Source: Vreelandella halophila
Lineage (GTDB): Bacteria; Pseudomonadota; Gammaproteobacteria; Pseudomonadales; Oleiphilaceae
Direction of reading: 5' to 3'
Length of the DNA: 64,000 nucleotides
NCBI RefSeq assembly: GCF_009856365.1
Contig: NZ_WMEX01000004.1
Span: 310,001 to 374,000, forward strand
Shown: in pieces, positions 56,355 through 64,000 of the stretch
Numbering within the stretch: position 1 is the first letter of the stretch
Layout: every line of letters begins with the position of its first letter
Made by a program: the position numbers and the translations under genes
Notes under the pieces: model-generated
Databases searched by the model: none
Told to the model about the DNA's origin: nothing
Seen by the model: only the letters and a program-made list of their open reading frames with translations

Positions 56355-59300
56355 TGCCCACGTGCACAGTGCTCTGCGCCAGATCCAGCAGTTCCCGCAG
56401 GGCAACGGAGAACATAGCGTATTCCGGCGTGTTCTGACTGCGCAGCTCCCCCATGATGCCGTGCCAGCGCTCGATCAGACCGGCATGCTCACTGGCCCAG
56501 GTCTGGAGGGTGGTCTGTAGATCCGTACCCGGAGTACGTGACCGCAGTATCCCCGTCGTCAGCGCACGCTGCTGCCAGTTCAGGTCCTCGCGGAAACTTT
56601 CCCGGGCCAGCGCCTCCCAGTGGCTGCGGGGCACCAGCGCGGATATGGCGCTGGCGAACCAGTCCAGCTCCAGCTCGTCTCCCACCGCGAAGTAGAGATG
56701 CGCCACTTCCTTGAGGTCCAGACCGGTTTCCTCGCGGGCATCGATGATCCCCAGCCCGGAGAGAAGGTGGCCGGAGCCGGCGACAACCCCGGCAAGCGGC
56801 TCGGGAACGCCCTCACCCGTCAGCCGGTCGCGCTCCTGCTGCCAGAGATCCAGCGCCCGCTCACCAATGTAGGACGGCAGATCACCCGCCATGGCGTCCA
56901 GCCGGGTCTGGAAACGTTCAACCTGGGTCGGCATGTCGATTTCACTCCGCCGGTTGCGCAGAAGCCAGCGCGCACCGCGCCGCACAAGGCGCATCAGTTC
57001 ACTCTGGAGCTCAATCTGGAGGTCGCTCGAGATGCTGTAGTCCAACGCCTCCACCTGCTGCCACCAGTAATCCAGGCGATAGATCCTCTTGGAGATAAGA
57101 TAGGCCCTGGCAATGGATGGCAGTGCTGCGCCGGTGGACTGCTGAAGCCGTTCCACAAAGGTCATGCCCATATGATTGATCAGATCATTGGCCACCCGTG
57201 TGGCAATGATCTCGCGCCGCAGCTGGTGCTGCTCAAGCGCCTGGTCGAAACGTTCGACCAGCTGTGAGGGGAACATCTCCCGGATCATGGGCTTGACCCC
57301 GGGATCCTCCGGAAGATCGCTGGCGACCAGCACCTGCTTGAGGTCTGCCTTAACCATCGCGATCAGCACTGACAGTTCCGGGCGGGTCAGCCCCTGCCCG
57401 TTCAGCTGGCGCTCGTTCAGCGCCTCTTCGTCGGGCAGATTCTCGAGCCCACGGTCGAGCAGGCCCCGGTTCTCGTACCGGACCATCAGGCGCCGGTACT
57501 CCTCAAGCCTCTCAGCCCCTTCCGAGTTCGCGATGGAAATCGCCTGGGTCTGGCGGTAGTTGTTCTCCAGCACCAGGCGGGAGACATCCTCGGTCATGCT
57601 GGTGAGGAACTCATTGCGCTGCTTGAAGGTCAGATCCCCCTGGGCCACCTGCCGGTTGAGCAGGATCTTCATGTTGACCTCCCGGTCGGAGCAGTCCACC
57701 CCACCGGAGTTGTCAATGAAATCGGTGTTGCAGCGACCGCCATGGCGCGCAAACTCCACGCGACCGGCCTGGGACATGCCCAGGTTGCCGCCCTCGCCCA
57801 CAACACGCGAGCCCAGTTCGGCCCCGTCCACTCGCAGTCCGTCGTTGGCCTTATCTCCCACATCGCCATGGGATTCGTGGCGGCTCTTGACGAAGGTGCC
57901 GATACCACCGAGCCAGAGCAGGTCATGCCGCATTCGCAGCAGGTGGGAAATCAGCATGTTTGGCGGCATGTGATCGGAACGGGTGCCGAGCAGCTCCTTG
58001 ACCGGCTGGCTCAGCGGGACCGACTTGGAGGCCCGGCTGAACACGCCCCCGCCTTCGGAAATCACCCCGGTATCGTACTCCTCCCATGAGGAGCCCGGCA
58101 GCGCGAACAGGCGCTCGCGCTCACGGAAGCTCGCCTCGGGGTCCGGATCCGGGTCCAGGAAGATGTGCTGGTGATTGAAGGCCGCCACCAGACGGATCTT
58201 TCTGGACAGCAGCATGCCGTTACCGAACACGTCGCCGGCCATGTCACCGATCCCGACGACGCTGAACTCATCGGTATCGGTGTTCACGCCCAGCTCGCGG
58301 AAGTGGCGTTCCACGGACACCCAGGCCCCTTTGGCGGTGATCCCCATCTTCTTGTGGTCATACCCATAGCTGCCGCCGGAGGCGAAACCGTCCTCCATCC
58401 AGAAGCCGTATTCGTTGGAGATCTCGTTGGCCAGATCCGAGAAGGTCGCCGTCCCCTTATCCGGTGCCACCACCAGGTAGTAGTCGTCCTCATCGTGACG
58501 GATGACACCTTTGGGCGGGATCACTTCGCCATCAACAAAGTTGTCCGTCACATCCAGAAGCCCCCGGATGAAGCAGCTGTAGGCGGCACGCCCGGCGGCC
58601 TGCACCTCCTGACGGTCGGCGTCCCGGTGAATCTGTTTGGCGACGAAACCGCCCTTGGCCCCCACGGGCACAATCACCGCGTTCTTGACCTGCTGGGCCT
58701 TCACCAGCCCCAGGATCTCGGTGCGGTAATCCTCGAACCGGTCCGACCACCGCAGCCCCCCGCGTGCCACCTTGCCACCGCGCAGGTGAACCCCTTCCAC
58801 CTGGGGCGAGTACACAAAAATCTCATAGACCGGCCGCGGGCGCGGCAGGTCGGCAAGCTGGGAAGGATCAAATTTCAGGCTGATGCAGTTGCTGTCCCCG
58901 TTGCTCCCCTCCTGGTAGAAATTGGTCCGGGTCGTGGCCTGCATCAGCTCAAGGAACAGCCGCAGAACCCGATCCTCGCTCAGGTTCGGTACCTCATCCA
59001 GGCCACTGCCGAACTCAATGGCGATCTTTTTCTGGGCCGCCTCGCACTGGCGCTCGCTCTGGTAACGCTCTGGGTTGAAGCGCACATCGAAGAACTGCAG
59101 AAGCAGTGATACCAGCTTGCCATGTCGTGCCAGGGTTCCGGCGATGAAGGTCTGGCTGTTGCTGATGCGGATCTGCTGCATATAGCGCGCATAGGCCCGC
59201 AGCAGCGAGATGGAACGCCAGTCCAGGTAGCCGGCCAGCAGCAGCTGGTTGAAGTGGTCGTTCTCCCCCTCGCCATGCCAGACACGGGTGAACAGCGATT

Positions 59301-61209
59301 CAAAGATGGGCCTGATGCGCTCAATGTCGATGGGCTCGCCGGAGCGTGAGCGCAGCGCGAAATCATGGATCCAGTGGGTATTGCCGCTGCGGTCCGTGAT
59401 CTCGAACGGATGCTCGCCGATCACCCGGAAACCGATGTTCTCGAACACCGGAATCACGTCGGAAAGCGGCAGCTGCTGATGCGGATGGAACAGCTTGAAG
59501 TGCAGCGTGTTGGCGCTCTCCTCCGGATCCCGGTAGAAGCTCATGGCCATCCGGCCGGTTTCATGGATCCGGTCCAGGTATTCCACGTCAATCGCGGCAC
59601 GCCGTGCCGAGAACATGTCCCGGTAGCCCGCCGGAAAGGCATTCTCATAGCAGGCGGAGAGCCGGGTCCCGATCTCTTCACCGTGGTGCTCGATCAGAGC
59701 CTCCTGCAGGGTGTCCTGCCAGGAGCGCGCCAGTTCCACCAGTTTCTGCTGCAGTTCCTCCACCGGCAGAACCCGGTTCTCCTGGGGCTGAACCCGTACT
59801 GTGAACTGGGTGCGCGCCAGCACGGATTCCGAGAAATAGGTGGTGAAATCAATGCCCTCGGCATCCAGCGCCCGCACGATGGCATTCTGCATGCTCACCC
59901 GCAGCTGGGTTGAATACAGTTCGCGCGGCACGAATGCCAGACAGGTTACGAACTGGCCATAGACGTCCTCGCGCATGAACAACCGGATCTTGCGCCGTTC
60001 CTGGATATAGAGGATGGCCTTGGCCACATCCACCAGCTCGTCCCCCCCGATCTGGAAAAGCTGGTCCCGGGGGTAGACCGTCAGGATCTGATCCAGTTCC
60101 TTGCCCGCGTAGTCCTCACGCGGGAACCCTGACTGGCTCAGCACGTATTCGATCTTGCGCCGCAGCAGAGGAATCTCATCCGGGCGCTCATGGTAAACCC
60201 GTGAGGTGTAGAGACCGAGGAAGCGACGCTCGCCCACGACACGCCCTTTCTCATCCAGTTTCTTGATGGCGATGTAGTCCGGATACGCCGGCCTGTGGAT
60301 GCGTGAGCGCTGGGCGGACTTGCCGAAAATGAACAGACTGCTGCTGTCGGTCATGGCCTCGCGCGTCTGGCGCGGCATGTCCTTCATGCGGATGCTGCTC
60401 GGCCGCTCATTGTAGGTTCGCAGAATCCCCAGTTCGGAATCCGGCACCTGCCGGATCTCCGTGCGCCGGTTCTCACGCACGAAGTCGTACTCGTCATAGC
60501 CCAGGAAGGTGAAACGGTCATCCACCAGCCATTCCAGAAAGGCCCTGGCCTCGCTGACCTCCTCCGACGACAGCGTCTTCGGCGGGTCCGCCAGCTCATC
60601 CAGTATGGCCGTTGCCTTGTCGCGCATACGGGGGAAGTCCGACACCGCAATCCGGACCTCTCCAAGTACCTGCTCCACGTCGGCACGCAGGGCACTCAGG
60701 GCGGCGCTGTCCGAGTGGCGATCCACTTCCATCACGATCAGGGCTTCCTCGCCCGGCTCGAGCGGCTTCTTCACGGCCTCGTTAAGCCGCACCAGATCGC
60801 CTTTTTCATCACGCTCGGGATTGAGGATGGTGTAATGGATGGTATGGATATTCAATTCCCGGGCATTGACCTCCATGCGCATGGAGTCGATCAGGAAGGG
60901 GATGTTCGGATGCAACACGAACATCACCGTATGGCTGGACTCCCAGCCATCCTTCTCCAGATCCGGATTGAACACCCAGACCCGCGACTCCTGGCCCGGA
61001 CCCTGCTGGACAAACTCCCAGGCTGAGAGCACAGCTCCGTAGGCATCAAGGAAGCGCTGCTGGACCAACTCAGCGAAGGGCATGTGTTCGAAATAGCGCT
61101 GGGCGAAGTCGCTGATGCGATCCGCCTGGTCTGCCGGAAGACGCTCTCTCAGCGCCCCATCGAGCTTCTGCTGGAACTCCGCCATGGTGGAGAAGGTTTC
61201 CTCATTCAT
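56344..61209 (-). CDS. gdhB: NAD-specific glutamate dehydrogenase, large type
   Basis: This very large enzyme oxidatively deaminates glutamate to 2-oxoglutarate in catabolism. The 1621-residue chain has a long N-terminal region with ACT-like modules, then the catalytic domain with GGKVARGGLRWSDRFEDYRTEILGLVKAQQVKNAVIVPVGAKGGF (Lys residues of the active site), the NAD domain with VVGEGGNLGMSQAGRVEFA, and a helical C-terminal domain. Length and motifs match the Pseudomonas/Streptomyces 180-kDa class. The start is ATG 61209 and the ribosome site is weak. Confidence 0.97.
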   Translation of the reverse strand: MNEETFSTMAEFQQKLDGALRERLPADQADRISDFAQRYFEHMPFAELVQQRFLDAYGAVLSAWEFVQQGPGQESRVWVFNPDLEKDGWESSHTVMFVLHPNIPFLIDSMRMEVNARELNIHTIHYTILNPERDEKGDLVRLNEAVKKPLEPGEEALIVMEVDRHSDSAALSALRADVEQVLGEVRIAVSDFPRMRDKATAILDELADPPKTLSSEEVSEARAFLEWLVDDRFTFLGYDEYDFVRENRRTEIRQVPDSELGILRTYNERPSSIRMKDMPRQTREAMTDSSSLFIFGKSAQRSRIHRPAYPDYIAIKKLDEKGRVVGERRFLGLYTSRVYHERPDEIPLLRRKIEYVLSQSGFPREDYAGKELDQILTVYPRDQLFQIGGDELVDVAKAILYIQERRKIRLFMREDVYGQFVTCLAFVPRELYSTQLRVSMQNAIVRALDAEGIDFTTYFSESVLARTQFTVRVQPQENRVLPVEELQQKLVELARSWQDTLQEALIEHHGEEIGTRLSACYENAFPAGYRDMFSARRAAIDVEYLDRIHETGRMAMSFYRDPEESANTLHFKLFHPHQQLPLSDVIPVFENIGFRVIGEHPFEITDRSGNTHWIHDFALRSRSGEPIDIERIRPIFESLFTRVWHGEGENDHFNQLLLAGYLDWRSISLLRAYARYMQQIRISNSQTFIAGTLARHGKLVSLLLQFFDVRFNPERYQSERQCEAAQKKIAIEFGSGLDEVPNLSEDRVLRLFLELMQATTRTNFYQEGSNGDSNCISLKFDPSQLADLPRPRPVYEIFVYSPQVEGVHLRGGKVARGGLRWSDRFEDYRTEILGLVKAQQVKNAVIVPVGAKGGFVAKQIHRDADRQEVQAAGRAAYSCFIRGLLDVTDNFVDGEVIPPKGVIRHDEDDYYLVVAPDKGTATFSDLANEISNEYGFWMEDGFASGGSYGYDHKKMGITAKGAWVSVERHFRELGVNTDTDEFSVVGIGDMAGDVFGNGMLLSRKIRLVAAFNHQHIFLDPDPDPEASFRERERLFALPGSSWEEYDTGVISEGGGVFSRASKSVPLSQPVKELLGTRSDHMPPNMLISHLLRMRHDLLWLGGIGTFVKSRHESHGDVGDKANDGLRVDGAELGSRVVGEGGNLGMSQAGRVEFARHGGRCNTDFIDNSGGVDCSDREVNMKILLNRQVAQGDLTFKQRNEFLTSMTEDVSRLVLENNYRQTQAISIANSEGAERLEEYRRLMVRYENRGLLDRGLENLPDEEALNERQLNGQGLTRPELSVLIAMVKADLKQVLVASDLPEDPGVKPMIREMFPSQLVERFDQALEQHQLRREIIATRVANDLINHMGMTFVERLQQSTGAALPSIARAYLISKRIYRLDYWWQQVEALDYSISSDLQIELQSELMRLVRRGARWLLRNRRSEIDMPTQVERFQTRLDAMAGDLPSYIGERALDLWQQERDRLTGEGVPEPLAGVVAGSGHLLSGLGIIDAREETGLDLKEVAHLYFAVGDELELDWFASAISALVPRSHWEALARESFREDLNWQQRALTTGILRSRTPGTDLQTTLQTWASEHAGLIERWHGIMGELRSQNTPEYAMFSVALRELLDLAQSTVHVGISG

Positions 61210-61436
61210 GATGGCATCCTGTGGCCGTCGGTCTGCGTTCCCTCAGCATAGACAAAACCACGCCCTATGGCCCATGGATTTGCGGTAACTCCTTATGGAT
61301 GGCCGCATTCAATTACGATTTGGAAATAACCCGGCTGATCCGGAACTGTGTCCCGTTCCGTGGCTTGAGCCTTGCCGCCGGGTGCGCGAGGATGTGACAC
61401 GGATTGCCCACCCGGACCAGGAGCAACTGCGCTGTC

Positions 61437-63104
61437 ATGCGGATCTGTCGGATTACCCTGTGCACTTTTGCCCTGCTGGCGATGCTGACCGGCTGGAGCA
61501 GTATCGCCGTGGCGGACCTCACCGCCTCGGCCAATCCCAAACGCCTCTATGCCAATGAACTGATCACCCTCACCCTCGACACCGAAACCGAACTCGACTT
61601 CAGTCTGGGCTCACTGCTCAACCCCGCGGAGATGGATATCCCCCATCCCAACACAGCCCCACTGGAGCACGATTTCCGGATTCTGGACCGCCACCAGCGC
61701 ATGGCCATCCAATCCAAGAACGGCGTCAACCGGGGGCAGGTCACCTGGACCTTTCTCCTGGCTCCCCGAAGAGCGGGCGAGCTGACCATTCCCGCACTGC
61801 AGTTCCAGGACATGCAGAGCCGCTCCATTGACGTCACCGTCATGCCCGGCGTGGCGCCCGCGGAACGCGCCGAACCCGAAGCCCGGCTGGACGTCAACCT
61901 GAGTGAGGGGGAAGTCTATGTGCAGCAGCAGATCATCCTGACCCAGCGCGTCTACTATGAGCCACCCCTGGCGCAGGCGAATCTATCCTCACCCACGATT
62001 CCTGATGCCATGGTCAAACCACTGGGTGAGCAGCGCGAATACAGGGCCGAAAGGGACGGGCGTGAATGGCAGGTGGTGGAGCGGCGCTTTGTGATCGTCC
62101 CTCAGTCCGCCGGCACCCTGATTCTTCCCGAACAGCGCTTTGAGGCACGCAAGCAGACCGAAGGCGGCGATCTGGTACCCGTAATCGCCACCGCGCCGTC
62201 CCAGCGCATCAAGGTAAATCCGCCACCGGAATCCTTCAGCGGCGAAATCTGGCTGCCCGCGCGCAACCTGGAACTCACTCAGAAGTGGTCGGATTCCCCG
62301 GATTCGGTGCACGCCGGCGACAGCATACGCCGTGACATCCATATACGTGCTGTGGGTGTGGCTCCCGAGTCTCTGCCCCGACTCACCATCGGTTATCCGG
62401 ACAGCCTGAGGGAGTACCCCAGCCCCTGGAAATCAGAGTCACGCTTGACCGGAGACAGCATCGAGGGGCGGCTGCGCAAGCGTTCCAGCCTGGTCCCCAT
62501 TGAACCAGGCCGGATTACCCTGCCGGAAGTCCGCATTCCCTGGTGGGACGTGGAAGAGAATGAGCAGCGTGAGGCTGTGCTACAGGCCCATGAAATGAAG
62601 GTTGAGCCCGCGGCCGGCGCCGAAGCCAACGAAAGCGCCGAGAAGGACGTCAGGGAGGCACTCTCCAGGATCAACCTCTCCCGCCCCGGCAGTACCGCCC
62701 TGCCTCCGCTGTGGTTCTGGCTGGCTGTGGTGCTCGCCTCCGGGTGGCTGATCACGGGCATCGCGTGGTGGCGCAACCGCCACACCAGGGACGACACGCT
62801 GGCGCTGAGCACTGAGGAGAAAGCCAACCGGGAGCGTTTCCGTGCTCTGTGTGAGCATGCCCGCAGGGGCGAGGCGGACACCCTGACCCTGCTGCCCCAC
62901 TGGGCGGCGGTACATTTCAATCGCCCGTCTCTGCGTACTGTGGGCGATGTCACCGCCTACCTGAATGACCCCCAGCTCACCCGGGAACTTCAGGCGCTGG
63001 AGCGCCATCTGTTTGCCAATCCGGATGAACGTGAGGCCTGGGAGGGGGATGAACTGGTGGGCGTACTGAGGCGGCTCGCCGGCCGCCCCCGCAACGGTTC
63101 CTAG
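61437..63104 (+). CDS. batD: BatD-family protein
   Basis: The 555-residue protein has a signal peptide (MRICRITLCTFALLAMLTGWSSIAVA), several beta-sandwich repeats in the periplasm (LTASANPKRLYANELITLTL, ARLDVNLSEGEVYVQQQIILTQRVYY), one membrane helix (PLWFWLAVVLASGWLITGIAWW) and a cytoplasmic tail of about 90 residues. This is the BatD layout, a component of MoxR-vWA (Bat) systems for stress tolerance or periplasmic assembly. The normal partners moxR, DUF58, batA and batB are not upstream: gdhB is divergent there. ATG 61437 gives the cleanest signal peptide; a TTG at 61404 is in frame. The end overlaps ccmI by four bases. Confidence 0.85.
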   Translation: MRICRITLCTFALLAMLTGWSSIAVADLTASANPKRLYANELITLTLDTETELDFSLGSLLNPAEMDIPHPNTAPLEHDFRILDRHQRMAIQSKNGVNRGQVTWTFLLAPRRAGELTIPALQFQDMQSRSIDVTVMPGVAPAERAEPEARLDVNLSEGEVYVQQQIILTQRVYYEPPLAQANLSSPTIPDAMVKPLGEQREYRAERDGREWQVVERRFVIVPQSAGTLILPEQRFEARKQTEGGDLVPVIATAPSQRIKVNPPPESFSGEIWLPARNLELTQKWSDSPDSVHAGDSIRRDIHIRAVGVAPESLPRLTIGYPDSLREYPSPWKSESRLTGDSIEGRLRKRSSLVPIEPGRITLPEVRIPWWDVEENEQREAVLQAHEMKVEPAAGAEANESAEKDVREALSRINLSRPGSTALPPLWFWLAVVLASGWLITGIAWWRNRHTRDDTLALSTEEKANRERFRALCEHARRGEADTLTLLPHWAAVHFNRPSLRTVGDVTAYLNDPQLTRELQALERHLFANPDEREAWEGDELVGVLRRLAGRPRNGS

Positions 63105-64000
63105 CTGCCCGATTCGCCGCTCTGATTGCGGTCCTCCTGACGGAGGTCCTCGGGCACCGGCTCTCCAAGCTCTGAATACGCTGCTGCCACCCCCCGCCGG
63201 ATGCTGTCGGCCTGCGGGTGATCCGGGGCGATCTCCAGAATGCGCTCCCAGTAGTCCAGCGCCTCGCGGTAGTCGCCACTGCGGAACGCCTCAACGCCCA
63301 GAAGGCCCAGGCTGTTGACCTCATCCGGGTTACCCTCGCGGGCACGGCTGATGGCATTATCAACTTCAGCGGTCACCTCCCCCTGGTTGGCCATGAACAG
63401 GGCCTGAGCCCGCAGCCCAAGGGCTGCTGCCGGGTTCCCGTCTCCGGCACGCTCAATGGCGCGCGCCAGTTCGCCATAGGCTTCGGCAGCCTGCCGGAAG
63501 CGCTCGAGCTGCATGTAGCTGCGCCCCAGCATGGCCCACCCCTGTGGATTATCCGGGTCCGCCTCCAGCCGTGCCTGAAGGCGCTGCACCATGGCATCCA
63601 CATCGGACGCATCCATACCGCCCTGCATCATCTGCTGACGTTCGCGGAACTGCGCCACCTGGTCACTGGCGCCCAGCGAATCATAGAGCAGGAAGGCCCC
63701 CACCGGCAGCGCCAGCACCAGCACCAGCGTCGTGATCACGACACCAGCGCGCCCCCGGGAGCTGCCGTCACTTTCTGTGCCCTCCACCTCGACATCGCGC
63801 AGAAGACGCATCTCCAGTTCATCCTTGAGGGACTCGAACCCCGATTCATCCAGGGCTCCCTCATCCCGCTCGCGTTCCAGCTCGGCAAGACGGGCTCGGT
63901 AGGTGGCAAGGTTCTGCTCGCGATACTGCACCATGGGCCTGGAGCGGCGGGCGAACAGCATCGGATAGATGACAAAGACCAGCGCCAGGATGATCAGAAG
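63101..64000 (-). CDS. ccmI: Cytochrome c maturation protein CcmI (5' end beyond window)
   Basis: CcmI handles apocytochrome c for haem attachment in the Ccm system I. In the window the reading frame stays open to the right edge: 13 more codons upstream of the internal ATG 63961 encode LLIILALVFVIYP, the end of the first membrane helix, so the true start is past 64000. Next come the NLATYRARLAELERERDEGALDE segment that is typical of CcmI, a second membrane helix (VVITTLVLVLALPVGAFLLY) and TPR repeats (NPQGWAMLGRSYMQLERFRQAAEAYGEL and later units). About 299 residues are visible. It should be the last gene of a ccm operon coming in from the right. Confidence 0.9.
   Translation of the reverse strand, partial: LLIILALVFVIYPMLFARRSRPMVQYREQNLATYRARLAELERERDEGALDESGFESLKDELEMRLLRDVEVEGTESDGSSRGRAGVVITTLVLVLALPVGAFLLYDSLGASDQVAQFRERQQMMQGGMDASDVDAMVQRLQARLEADPDNPQGWAMLGRSYMQLERFRQAAEAYGELARAIERAGDGNPAAALGLRAQALFMANQGEVTAEVDNAISRAREGNPDEVNSLGLLGVEAFRSGDYREALDYWERILEIAPDHPQADSIRRGVAAAYSELGEPVPEDLRQEDRNQSGESGS

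Noticed and set aside
61295-61558. 87-codon frame overlapping the batD start
   Set aside because: It lacks a ribosome site and overlaps the batD signal peptide in another frame.

Overview
The window is a gene-dense, GC-rich chromosomal segment of a gammaproteobacterium. Gene content and order point to the Pseudomonas/Marinobacter/Halomonas side of the class, probably a marine or halophilic member. Supporting signs are the complete Na+-translocating NADH:quinone reductase (nqrABCDEF plus nqrM) next to the soluble transhydrogenase sthA; the mfd, csiV, methylthioinosine phosphorylase, mscS-like, nagZ, psrA run and the lexA, sulA run, which I recall from Pseudomonas; a 531-residue isocitrate lyase and a 1621-residue NAD-glutamate dehydrogenase; and the Asp/Glu-rich composition of many proteins. 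No species can be named from the sequence alone. I see no rRNA or tRNA gene, no prophage, no transposase and no CRISPR array. No gap between genes exceeds about 300 bases.

Layout. 0-8 kb: gltX; a Zur-box-controlled znuA-dusA pair; a transaldolase / DAHP-synthase-like / glycerophosphodiesterase cluster; sthA. 8-16 kb: nqrM and the nqr operon, then a GAPDH-family gene. 16-26 kb: mfd, csiV, then the minus-strand block mtnP-type phosphorylase, mscS-like, nagZ, a YkuD L,D-transpeptidase and psrA with two PsrA-type operators; a CBS-domain protein follows. 26-32 kb: riboflavin synthase and a glycine-cleavage locus (gcvT, an XRE-cupin regulator, gcvH, gcvP) that shares a TTTCC-N4-GGAAA inverted repeat. 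32-38 kb: a coiled-coil protein, msrA, aceA, rsmC, a TonB-like protein and truC. 38-43 kb: a tRNA-queuosine-mannosyltransferase-like enzyme, dadA, a membrane protein and a LysR regulator divergent from fpr. 43-54 kb: a chemoreceptor, a stand-alone DUF2156 protein, and two SOS units (imuA-imuB-dnaE2 and lexA-sulA), each with clear LexA boxes. 54-64 kb: a REC-CheC / PAS-GGDEF signalling pair, NAD-glutamate dehydrogenase, a solitary batD and the 3' part of ccmI, which runs off the right edge.

Most of the content is housekeeping. The points that merit a second look are regulatory or contextual: a Zur box touching the znuA start codon, the shared operator in the glycine-cleavage locus, tandem PsrA operators, a DAHP-synthase paralogue with altered active-site motifs beside transaldolase, batD without its usual partners, absence of apbE next to nqr, and frequent overlap of convergent genes. 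I did not find an obviously new multi-gene system.
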